From contig USLE01000098.1 in NCBI GenBank assembly GCA_900555465.1, positions 1 through 5,770 of the forward strand: a DNA stretch of 5,770 nt, given 5' to 3'. The notes beneath the pieces are model-generated. The model saw nothing but the letters and a program-made list of their open reading frames with translations, was not told the origin of the DNA and did not search any database. Below, in pieces: positions 1-5,770 of this stretch. Position numbers and translations under genes: made by a program. Source of the stretch: an uncultured Butyricicoccus sp. Lineage in GTDB: Bacteria; Bacillota; Clostridia; Oscillospirales; Butyricicoccaceae. The first letter of the stretch is position 1. Every line of letters starts with the position of its first letter.

Positions 1-567
1 GAGTATGGGCGCCGCCCGCCCGGTGCAGTCCTCCACCCGGCGCATGCGCGGATTTTTCGTATTTTTCTCCCGGCTGCCCACGGAAAAATACGCCTTGCGC
101 AGGGCGGGTGAAACAGCGTTTTGCTCCATATAAGGCACGAACCCGTCATACCAGAGCGAGCCCGAGACCGAGCACAGCTTGTCGAACAAACATGTCTCAT
201 ACGCCGCATATACCGCAAACAGCCCGGCAAGCGACACCCCGGCGATGCTGCGCTCCGCCGGGGTGAGGCGCAGACGCTCTTCTGCCAAGGGGACCAGCCT
301 GCCCGTCAGAACGCGCAGATACGCATCCGCCTCGCCCCGGAAGTCCTCGCCTTTGGCAAAGACCCGCTCCGCCGGCCACGGGGTCAGGTCGGCGTTCCAG
401 TCCTCGCCTTCGATGCAGATACAGGCAGCCCCGGCGCGCTCCAGCAGATCCCCGGACTGCGCCGGCAAGTCCGCCGGGCCGTGGAAGTAAATGGCTTGCC
501 GTACCACGCCGCGCGGCAGGAGACAGGTCAGCGTGTATGCCCCATCTTTTAAAATGATCTGCTCCAT
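1..567 (-). CDS. Alpha/beta-hydrolase, putative esterase (3' end cut off by window edge)
   Basis: An open frame of 189 codons runs from an ATG at 567 to the left edge without a stop, so the C-terminus is missing. The protein begins MEQIILKDGAY. It carries a nucleophile-elbow motif AGVSLAGLFA at about residues 109-118, with the likely catalytic serine at 112. The G-x-S-x-A-G form resembles Fes/IroE/esterase-D-like hydrolases (COG2819 type). After it come SGSLWYDGF (135-143) and YFSVGSREK (160-168), which fit the strand and loops that follow the nucleophile in that family. The catalytic histidine, expected near the C-terminus, would lie outside the window. No signal peptide is visible, so it is probably cytoplasmic. 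A GAGGA ribosome-binding site lies 4 nt before the ATG, and the start is only 16 nt after the helicase stop, so co-transcription is likely. The substrate cannot be inferred; ester or acyl hydrolysis is a family-level guess. Confidence 0.82.
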   Translation of the reverse strand, partial: MEQIILKDGAYTLTCLLPRGVVRQAIYFHGPADLPAQSGDLLERAGAACICIEGEDWNADLTPWPAERVFAKGEDFRGEADAYLRVLTGRLVPLAEERLRLTPAERSIAGVSLAGLFAVYAAYETCLFDKLCSVSGSLWYDGFVPYMEQNAVSPALRKAYFSVGSREKNTKNPRMRRVEDCTGRAAPIL

Positions 568-583
568 TCTATCCTCGTCCCTG

Positions 584-2737
584 TCAGATTGGTTTGATTG
601 GCACGCGAAACGAGATCCGGCGCGGCGTCGCGATCTCGTCAAACCGGATCAGGTAGACCGCCGCGTCCGGGTCGATCTCCAGGATCGTGCCCTCGCCGAA
701 GATGGCATGTGCAATGCGGTCGCCGGCCGCAAAGGACGGCCCCTGCGCCAGCGCGGTCAGCTGCCGCTCGGTAAAGCGGATGTGATCCCTTGCCTCTTTC
801 ACCAGACTGTCCCGCAGCTCGGCGGTGTACTCCAGCAGCGGGCGGTCGATATCAAAGATAAAGCGGGACGGCACGCGGGACGAGCCGTCCACATTGCGTC
901 CCTCGTTGTCCGAAAGGTACAGCGCCTTTTCCGCGCGCGTCATGGCGACAAAGGCGAGCCGCCGCTCCTCCTCCATCGCGGGCAGGGTTTTGGTCCTGGT
1001 CGAGGGAAATACGCCCTCGCACAGGCTGCACAGGAACACATAGGGGAATTCCAGACCCTTGGCGGTGTGCACGGTCATCAGCTTGACCGCATTGCGGCGC
1101 TCTGCGGTGTCGCTGTTTGAAAACAGCGCGACATGGGACAGATAGTCCTCCAGCGTACATTCCTCGCCGCAGGAATTTTCGTATTCATATACCGACTGCT
1201 TGAGCTCGGCCAGATTGTCCAGCCGCTCCTGGCTGCCCTCGGTGCGCAGCATCTCCTCATAGCCGCTCTGGTTCAGCAGAGCGCTGAGCACCTCAGAAAC
1301 CGGCTTGCCCGCGTAATCCGCTGCGAAATCCTCGATCAGGCGGACAAACTGCCGCACCTTTGCGGTGTTGAACAGCTCATGCTCGAGATTGCGCTGCAAT
1401 GCCTCATATAAAGAACAGCCGTTCTGCTCCGCATACGCCTTGAGGAAACGCATCCGCTTCTCGCCCAGATTGCGCTTGGGCACATTGGCGATGCGCTGGA
1501 AGGACAGGTCATCCTTGTAGGCGACCATGCGCAAATAGGAAAGCGCGTCCTTGATCTCCCTGCGGTCGAAAAACTGTGCGCCGCTGTAAATCGTGTAGGG
1601 CAGCTCGCGCCCCAGGAATACCTCTTCGAGCGTGCGGGTCACATAATGCGCGCGGTACAGGATGGCGATATCCCGGTACGGGACCCCCTGCTGCGTCAGC
1701 GCGTCGATCCGGTCCGCGATCCATTCCGCCTCCCGCTCGGCGGAGTCCGCGTGGTGGAAAACGACGGGGCCGCCATCCGGCAGCGTGGGAATCAGGTCTT
1801 TTTTGATGCGATGGATGTTTTTATCGATGAGCGAATTGACCGCCCGCAAAATCTGCGGCGCAGAGCGATAGTTGCGCATCATCATAATGGTCCTGCTGCC
1901 CGGAAACGCCTTGTCGAAATCCAGCAGGTACTTGACGTTCGCGCCGCGCCAGGTATAGATGGTCTGGTCCGGGTCGCCGACAATGAACAGGTTTTTGTGG
2001 TAGCCGCACAGCACTTCCATCAACTTGTATTGCAGCTCGTCGATATCCTGAAATTCATCGATCATGATATACTCCAGCCGCTGCTGCCATTTCAGGCGGA
2101 TATCCTCGTTCTGCTCGAAAATGTAAAGCGTGAACTTGATCAGATCGTTGTAATCCAGTCCGAAGCACTTTTTCTCCTGATACAGATAGCCGTAAAAGAT
2201 GATATCGTCCGTATCGACCGCCTTGACATATTTCTCATGCAGCTGCTCGAGCGACATGGCGAGCATATCCCGGTAGTACTCCGGTTCCTTGAAAATTTTG
2301 CGGATCTCGATCATGTCGCGGGCCTTGGAAAAGGTCATATGCCGCAGGGTCAGCCCGCGCTCCTCATAAATGGTCTGCAGCATGGAATCGATATCCGCGT
2401 TGTCCAGCACAAGGAAACGCTTGGGGTACTGCACCGCATGGCTGTCCTCCTGCAGGACGGAAACGCAGAAGCTGTGGAAGGTACAGATATAGCCCGCGTC
2501 GTTATCCCCGGTCAGCCGATGGATGCGCTGGCGCATCTCGGCTGCGGATTTATTGGTGAACGTCACACACAGGATGTTGCCGGGCAGGATGCCCGCTTCA
2601 TTGACCAGATACGCGAACCGGTGCGCAAGCGCGCGCGTCTTGCCCGAGCCCGCGCCCGCGATCACGCGGACGAAGCCCTCGGTCGTTGTGACTGCTTCCC
2701 GCTGTGCGTCATTCAGTTGTTCCAGTATATCCTGCAT
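584..2737 (-). CDS. UvrD/PcrA-type superfamily 1A ATP-dependent 3'-5' DNA helicase
   Basis: This complete 717-residue protein is close to the usual length of PcrA/UvrD. Such enzymes unwind DNA 3'-5' in nucleotide excision and mismatch repair, clear RecA or stalled polymerases, and support plasmid replication. The helicase motifs are in order: Q-motif LNDAQREAV (Q12), Walker A AGAGSGKT (27-34, K33), motif Ia TFTNKSAAEM (59-68), motif II IDEFQDID (226-233), motif III VGDPDQTIYTWRG (253-265), motif IV MRNYRS (287-292), motif V with TVHTAKGLEF (555-564), and motif VI EERRLAFVAMTRA (590-602). The C-terminal GDRIAHAIFGEGTI (672-685) resembles the Tudor-like, RNA-polymerase-binding tail of PcrA. Motif II reads DEFQD rather than the more usual DEYQD of PcrA/UvrD, so this may be a clostridial UvrD paralogue rather than the housekeeping PcrA; I give no symbol for that reason. 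The start is supported by GGAGG 5 nt upstream. The hydrolase gene follows after 16 nt. Confidence 0.96.
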   Translation of the reverse strand: MQDILEQLNDAQREAVTTTEGFVRVIAGAGSGKTRALAHRFAYLVNEAGILPGNILCVTFTNKSAAEMRQRIHRLTGDNDAGYICTFHSFCVSVLQEDSHAVQYPKRFLVLDNADIDSMLQTIYEERGLTLRHMTFSKARDMIEIRKIFKEPEYYRDMLAMSLEQLHEKYVKAVDTDDIIFYGYLYQEKKCFGLDYNDLIKFTLYIFEQNEDIRLKWQQRLEYIMIDEFQDIDELQYKLMEVLCGYHKNLFIVGDPDQTIYTWRGANVKYLLDFDKAFPGSRTIMMMRNYRSAPQILRAVNSLIDKNIHRIKKDLIPTLPDGGPVVFHHADSAEREAEWIADRIDALTQQGVPYRDIAILYRAHYVTRTLEEVFLGRELPYTIYSGAQFFDRREIKDALSYLRMVAYKDDLSFQRIANVPKRNLGEKRMRFLKAYAEQNGCSLYEALQRNLEHELFNTAKVRQFVRLIEDFAADYAGKPVSEVLSALLNQSGYEEMLRTEGSQERLDNLAELKQSVYEYENSCGEECTLEDYLSHVALFSNSDTAERRNAVKLMTVHTAKGLEFPYVFLCSLCEGVFPSTRTKTLPAMEEERRLAFVAMTRAEKALYLSDNEGRNVDGSSRVPSRFIFDIDRPLLEYTAELRDSLVKEARDHIRFTERQLTALAQGPSFAAGDRIAHAIFGEGTILEIDPDAAVYLIRFDEIATPRRISFRVPIKPI

Positions 2738-2778
2738 CTTGCCCTCCGCACGGTTTTCCTGTCAAATTCTTTGCGGCT

Positions 2779-2807
2779 ATTATACCACAGCACAATTCAT
2801 TTTGCAA
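2779..2807 (-). promoter_or_regulatory. Sigma-A-type promoter of the helicase gene
   Basis: Read on the minus strand, there is a perfect -10 hexamer TATAAT (2784-2779) preceded by TGG, giving an extended -10. Seventeen bp further upstream is TTGCAA (2807-2802), a 4-of-6 match to the -35 consensus. Transcription should start near 2772, giving a leader of about 34 nt that contains the GGAGG ribosome-binding site (2747-2743). The spacing, AT-rich setting and orientation toward the helicase make this the best promoter in the window. Confidence 0.8.
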
Positions 2808-2818
2808 ACATTTGTTCG
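2805..2818 (-). promoter_or_regulatory. Candidate LexA (DinR-type) SOS box overlapping the helicase -35
   Basis: The minus strand reads CGAACAAATGTTTG. The Gram-positive LexA/DinR operator is described as CGAAC-RNRY-GTTYG/C, and this 14-mer fits every specified position. The half sites CGAAC and CAAAC (reverse complement of GTTTG) differ at one base. The site overlaps three bases of the -35 hexamer (2802-2807), a position where a bound repressor would block RNA polymerase. DNA helicases of this family can be SOS-regulated, as E. coli uvrD is. LexA binding here is an inference from the motif and its position. Confidence 0.6.
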
Positions 2819-2825
2819 TTTAGCA

Positions 2826-2841
2826 CGGTGCAGCTGCACCG
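2826..2841. repeat. Perfect 16-bp palindrome CGGTGCAGCTGCACCG
   Basis: The sequence is identical to its own reverse complement over 16 bp. Its near end is 7 bp from the candidate SOS box and 18 bp upstream of the helicase -35. Because it lies upstream of the predicted helicase start and has no loop, a DNA-level role such as an operator for a dimeric regulator fits better than an RNA hairpin. I do not recognise it as the site of a known regulator. Confidence 0.5.
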
Positions 2842-3026
2842 CGGCATGAACGTGTCATTATGTCACATGATTTTAGATCCCGGCTGTTTCTGCGCGGGAG
2901 ATACGGCTCATACGCGCTCTGCACGCCCCGTTCTCTGCCCTCCCTTACAAACGCCCTTCTAAAAACTGCATAGTTTTTTCCTAGTTTATCCAAGAATTTT
3001 CTATCGTTTTTTCAAGGCGCACCCGC
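2842..3026. other. Non-coding stretch between the divergent units, little recognisable content
   Basis: This is the mglB-side remainder of the 368-bp intergenic region (2738-3105). It contains no convincing gene: frames crossing it lack ribosome-binding sites and typical protein composition. It has a T/A-rich part (about 2959-3015) with a 7-bp inverted repeat AAAAACT-GCAT-AGTTTTT (2961-2978) and two copies of TAGTTT (2971-2976, 2982-2987). These could mark upstream regulatory DNA of mglB. By eye I saw no catabolite-responsive element matching the CcpA consensus. Confidence 0.45.
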
Positions 3027-3032
3027 TAGAAT
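3027..3032 (+). promoter_or_regulatory. Possible -10 element for mglB
   Basis: TAGAAT matches the -10 consensus at 5 of 6 positions and lies 74 nt before the mglB start. It would place transcription initiation near 3039. No good -35 is found 16-18 bp upstream, where the sequence is a T-rich run, so the promoter may be activator-dependent or may lie elsewhere in the upstream AT-rich stretch. Confidence 0.3.
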
Positions 3033-3065
3033 GTAGTCAAAGAGGCTGGAACAACCCCAGACCAA

Positions 3066-3080
3066 GGCACGCTGTGTGCC
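3066..3080 (+). other. Small stem-loop in the mglB leader
   Basis: GGCAC and GTGCC form a perfect 5-bp stem around the 5-nt loop GCTGT. It ends 12 nt before the AGGAGG ribosome-binding site of mglB (3093-3098). It could protect the 5' end of the transcript or influence translation. The stem is short, so chance occurrence is possible. Confidence 0.3.
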
Positions 3081-3105
3081 GAGACAAAATTTAGGAGGAA
3101 TTGAA

Positions 3106-4245
3106 ATGAAAAAGAAGCTAGCTCTTATCCTCGCGGCTACCATGATGGTTGGCGCACTGGCCGGCTGCGGCGGCGGAACTACTTCCACCACCGAATCTGA
3201 TCCCGGCACCTCACAGGGCGAAACCGCCAGCAATCTGCGCGTAGGCGTATTCTACTACAACTATGCTGATGCATATATCTCCACCGTCCGCACCGCAATG
3301 GACGCCGAGCTTGAGTCTCTGGGCGTAGAGTATCAGAACTTTGATGCGCAGACCAATCAGGCTACCCAGACCGACCAGATCAACACCGCGATCACCGACG
3401 GCTACAACCTGCTGGTTGTCAACGTAGTTGAAAACGCCTCCCCCGACGCGGCTCAGAACGTCGTAAACGCGGCCAAGGCGCAGAACATCCCGGTTATCTT
3501 CTTCAACCGCGACTTTGACGTCTCCGTTCTGGAGAGCTACGCGGAAAGCTGCGCATTTGTCGGCACTGACCCGGCTGAGGCAGGCCACATGCAGGGTCAG
3601 GCGATCGGCGAATATCTGGTAGCAAATTATGATACCGTTGACCTGAACGGCGACGGCAAGATCTCCTACGTTATGTTCAAGGGCCAGGAAGGCAACCCCG
3701 AGGCTGAGTTCCGCACCCAGTATGGCGTAGAGGACGCGAACGCAGTTCTGGAAGAGGCCGGCAAGCCCGCTCTGGAGTTCTACGATTCCAGCAACACCCA
3801 GAAGTATCTGGTTGACCAGACCGGCGCATGGTCTGCACAGGCTGCAACCGACTATATGAACACCATCCTCGGCCAGTACAACGACGGCAACAACAACATG
3901 GTTGAGCTGGTTATCGCCAACAACGACAGCATGGCGGAAGGCGCGATCTCCGCGCTGCAGAGCGTCGGCTACAACGTTGAGGGCGGCGACAAGACCATCC
4001 CGGTTTACGGCGTAGACGCGCTGGCATCCGCTGTTGAAAAGATCGACGCAGGCATCATGACCGGCTCGGTCAAGCAGGACGGCGAGGCTATGGCCGCTAC
4101 CATCGCGACTCTGGTAGGCAACATCCAGTCCGGCGCTGCGCTGATGGACAACACCGACCAGTACACCCTGGCGACCAACGACGCAGGCGAGACCATCCCC
4201 AACAAGATCCTGGTACCGTACTCCCTGTATTCCGCAGAGGGCTAA
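3106..4245 (+). CDS. mglB: Galactose/methyl-galactoside ABC transporter substrate-binding lipoprotein
   Basis: This 379-residue protein captures the sugar outside the membrane and delivers it to the Mgl importer. It starts with a lipoprotein signal peptide MKKKLALILA followed by lipobox LAGC, with the lipidated cysteine at 21. A Gly/Thr/Ser-rich tether runs to about residue 43, followed by a periplasmic-binding-protein type 1 fold. The match to E. coli MglB is strong: the calcium-binding loop DLNGDGKIS (179-187) with the remote Glu267, FFNRD (132-136), VIANNDSMAEGA (269-280) and YGVDAL (301-306). Sugar-contact positions kept relative to E. coli are D55, N134, R203, W242, N273 and D304; changed ones are Y57, N197, E199 and Q324. 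Segment 204-241 is about 14 residues longer than in E. coli. The ATG at 3106 has AGGAGG 7 nt upstream. An in-frame GTG at 3076 would put the ribosome site inside the gene and spoil the signal peptide, so I reject it. mglA follows after 160 nt. Confidence 0.95.
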   Translation: MKKKLALILAATMMVGALAGCGGGTTSTTESDPGTSQGETASNLRVGVFYYNYADAYISTVRTAMDAELESLGVEYQNFDAQTNQATQTDQINTAITDGYNLLVVNVVENASPDAAQNVVNAAKAQNIPVIFFNRDFDVSVLESYAESCAFVGTDPAEAGHMQGQAIGEYLVANYDTVDLNGDGKISYVMFKGQEGNPEAEFRTQYGVEDANAVLEEAGKPALEFYDSSNTQKYLVDQTGAWSAQAATDYMNTILGQYNDGNNNMVELVIANNDSMAEGAISALQSVGYNVEGGDKTIPVYGVDALASAVEKIDAGIMTGSVKQDGEAMAATIATLVGNIQSGAALMDNTDQYTLATNDAGETIPNKILVPYSLYSAEG

Positions 4246-4291
4246 AGTTCTCCTGCAGCACGCAACCGCCCCAATTTGACAGGCAACGGAC

Positions 4292-4321
4292 AAACGGGGC
4301 TGCCAGACGGCAGCCCCGTTT
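4292..4321 (+). terminator. Strong hairpin between mglB and mglA (attenuator or mRNA-stabilising stem)
   Basis: AAACGGGGCTGCC (4292-4304) and its exact reverse complement (4309-4321) form a 13-bp perfect, GC-rich stem with the 4-nt loop AGAC. It begins 46 nt after the mglB stop. No T-run follows (CCACCCG comes next), so it is unlikely to be a full intrinsic terminator. It more likely stabilises the 3' end of mglB mRNA or lets only part of transcription through, so that the binding protein is made in excess over the ATPase. This is a common arrangement in binding-protein transport operons. Confidence 0.65.
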
Positions 4322-4351
4322 CCACCCGTGAAGCCCCTGCTTGAGCCTTGG

Positions 4352-4377
4352 ACCGCTCGGTCTGCGGCCGAAGCGGT
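4352..4377 (+). other. Second imperfect stem-loop upstream of mglA
   Basis: ACCGCTCGG (4352-4360) can pair with CCGAAGCGGT (4368-4377) with one bulged base, around the 7-nt loop TCTGCGG. It ends 16 nt before the AGGAGG ribosome-binding site of mglA (4394-4399). It may block 3'-to-5' decay or affect loading of ribosomes on mglA. The imperfect stem makes this less sure than the upstream hairpin. Confidence 0.4.
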
Positions 4378-4405
4378 GGTTTCACCAAAAGAGAGGAGGA
4401 GTAAA

Positions 4406-5770
4406 ATGGAGCATCCGGTACTGCTGGAGATGCGCGGCATCAGCAAGACCTTCCCCGGCGTCAAGGCACTGGACAACGTCAACCTCACCGTGCGCGCCGG
4501 TACGGTGCACGCCCTGATGGGTGAGAACGGTGCGGGCAAGTCCACGCTGATGAAGTGCTTATTCGGCATTTATAACAAGGACAGCGGCGATATCACGCTG
4601 GACGGCAAACCAGTCGATTTCAAAAGCTCCAAAGAAGCCCTGGAAAACGGTGTGGCAATGGTGCATCAGGAGCTCAATCAGGCCCTGACCCGCACGGTGC
4701 AGGACAACCTGTGGCTGGGCCGGTACCCCAAGGTCGGCGGCATCATGGTCAGCGAACGCATCATGGCCGCACGCACCAAAGAGATTTTTGACACGCTGGA
4801 GGTCAGCGTCAACCCCAAGGCCATCATGTCCACCCTGCCGGTTTCCCAGCGGCAGATGGTCGAGATCGCCAAGGCGGTTTCCTACGATTCCAAGATCATT
4901 GTTTTTGACGAGCCCACCTCCTCCCTGACAGAGACCGAGGTAGAGCACCTGTTCCGCATCATCGACATGCTCAAGAGCAAGGGCTGCGGCATCATCTACA
5001 TCAGCCACAAGATGGACGAGATCCTCCGCATCAGCGACGAGGTCACCATCATGCGTGACGGCACATGGGTCGCCACCCGCCCGGCCGGGGAACTGACAAT
5101 GGACGAGATCATCCGCCTGATGGTCGGCCGAGAGCTGACCAACCGTTTCCCGCCCAAGACCAACACGCCCGGCGAAGTCATTCTGGACGTATCGCATATT
5201 TCGGGCAAGTACACCCGTCTTAAGGACGCATCCTTCCAGCTGCGCAAGGGCGAGGTGCTGGGCATCGCGGGCCTGGACGGCTCGGGCCGCACCGAGGTGC
5301 TGGAAAACCTGTTCGGCGCCATGACGCGGGAGGGCGGTACCATTACCCTGCACGGCAAGGAGATCCGCAACCGCACCCCGCGGGAGTCCATTAAAAACGG
5401 CTTTGCCCTGCTCACCGAGGAGCGCCGCGCGACCGGTATTTTCGGCATCCGCGACATCCGCGAGAACACGGTCATCTCGAGCCTTAAGGACTACCTGATC
5501 GGCGGCATCTGCCTGAGCGACAAGCAGATGGCGGAAAAGACCGAATGGTCGATCAACGCCATGCACATCAAGACCCCGAGCCAGAAGGCGCAGATCCGCT
5601 CGCTCTCCGGCGGCAACCAGCAGAAGGTCATCATCGGCCGCTGGCTGCTGACCAAGCCGGAAGTGCTGCTGCTCGACGAGCCCACCCGCGGCATCGACGT
5701 CGGCGCGAAATATGAGATTTACCAGCTGATCATCGACCTCGCCAACGAGGGCAAGGGCGTTATCATGGTA
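4406..5770 (+). CDS. mglA: Galactose/methyl-galactoside ABC importer, double ATPase subunit (3' end cut off)
   Basis: 455 codons run to the right edge without a stop; E. coli MglA is about 506 residues, so roughly 50 are missing. The protein powers sugar import on the cytoplasmic side, with two fused nucleotide-binding domains. NBD1 has Walker [10 protein letters not shown] (39-47, K45), Q-loop VHQEL (Q88), signature region [14 protein letters not shown] (144-157), Walker [11 protein letters not shown] (165-174, E169) and switch His201. NBD2 has the altered Walker A GLDGSGRT (289-296, Arg in place of Lys), TEERRATG (337-344), a canonical signature LSGGNQQKV (400-408) and Walker [14 protein letters not shown] (421-433, E425). 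Long stretches match E. coli MglA, for example [26 protein letters not shown] and [16 protein letters not shown], which favours galactose over ribose or xylose paralogues. AGGAGG lies 6 nt before the ATG. It is downstream of mglB in the same operon, and mglC is expected next. Confidence 0.95.
   Translation, partial: MEHPVLLEMRGISKTFPGVKALDNVNLTVRAGTVHALMGENGAGKSTLMKCLFGIYNKDSGDITLDGKPVDFKSSKEALENGVAMVHQELNQALTRTVQDNLWLGRYPKVGGIMVSERIMAARTKEIFDTLEVSVNPKAIMSTLPVSQRQMVEIAKAVSYDSKIIVFDEPTSSLTETEVEHLFRIIDMLKSKGCGIIYISHKMDEILRISDEVTIMRDGTWVATRPAGELTMDEIIRLMVGRELTNRFPPKTNTPGEVILDVSHISGKYTRLKDASFQLRKGEVLGIAGLDGSGRTEVLENLFGAMTREGGTITLHGKEIRNRTPRESIKNGFALLTEERRATGIFGIRDIRENTVISSLKDYLIGGICLSDKQMAEKTEWSINAMHIKTPSQKAQIRSLSGGNQQKVIIGRWLLTKPEVLLLDEPTRGIDVGAKYEIYQLIIDLANEGKGVIMV

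Noticed and set aside
2879..2898. CCCG...CGGG inverted repeat as a terminator or operator
   Set aside because: The stem is only 4 bp with a loop of 12 bases and no T-run; too weak to support.
1646..2962. 438-residue open frame on the plus strand opposite the helicase
   Set aside because: It lies antisense to a helicase with all its motifs intact, has no recognisable domain and no ribosome-binding site, and is explained by GC-rich codon use leaving the opposite strand open.
3076..3105. Upstream in-frame GTG as the mglB start
   Set aside because: It would add ten residues before the Lys-rich signal peptide and include the AGGAGG site within the gene; the ATG at 3106 has ideal spacing.
2738..3105. 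Possible catabolite-responsive element (CcpA site) for the sugar operon
   Set aside because: I looked for the cre consensus around each CG in the region and found no adequate match; a matrix scan could still reveal a degenerate site.
3211..4569. 452-residue open frame on the minus strand opposite mglB and the spacer
   Set aside because: It is a shadow of the mglB coding frame, crosses the hairpin spacer and the start of mglA, and its Val/Leu/Gly-rich composition resembles no known family.
4559..5566. 335-residue open frame on the minus strand opposite mglA
   Set aside because: It is antisense to an unmistakable ABC ATPase, is His/Asp/Val-rich in the way mirrored codons produce, and has no supporting start signal.
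1..5770. CRISPR array, insertion sequence, tRNA, phage or novel defence system
   Set aside because: No spaced direct repeats, transposase, terminal inverted repeats, tRNA-like cloverleaf or phage genes are visible; a helicase next to a hydrolase alone is not enough to claim a defence system.

Overview
The window looks like chromosomal DNA from a fairly GC-rich member of the Clostridia, plausibly a gut Oscillospiraceae/Butyricicoccus-like lineage. This rests on strong AGGAGG-type ribosome-binding sites, a Gram-positive sigma-A-type promoter, a candidate Gram-positive (DinR-type) LexA box, a short Lys-rich lipoprotein signal peptide, and proteins with a Firmicutes flavour. The taxonomic call is an inference from style, not from a marker gene.

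Layout: two divergent transcription units are separated by a 368-bp intergenic region (2738-3105). Leftward (minus strand), a complete UvrD/PcrA-type superfamily 1 DNA helicase (2737 to 584) is followed after only 16 bp by an alpha/beta-hydrolase of the putative esterase type (567 to beyond base 1, 3' part missing). Rightward (plus strand) is the start of a galactose/methyl-galactoside ABC importer operon: mglB, the lipoprotein sugar-binding protein (3106-4245), then a 160-nt spacer with a 13-bp hairpin, then mglA, the double ATPase (4406 to beyond the right edge; 455 codons present, about 50 short of the usual length). The permease gene mglC is expected just beyond the window.

The intergenic region holds a good extended -10 promoter for the helicase (TTGCAA, 17 bp, TGG-TATAAT). 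A 14-bp sequence matching the Gram-positive LexA/SOS operator pattern overlaps its -35. This suggests that the helicase, and possibly the hydrolase behind it, is induced by DNA damage. A perfect 16-bp palindrome lies just upstream. The promoter of mglB is much less clear.

Functionally the two units appear unrelated: DNA repair/replication helicase plus hydrolase on one side, sugar uptake on the other. No mobile element, CRISPR array, tRNA or rRNA was seen, and nothing here is a convincing wholly new system. The observations most worth checking are the candidate SOS box, changes at sugar-contacting positions of MglB, and the asymmetric ATP sites predicted for MglA.
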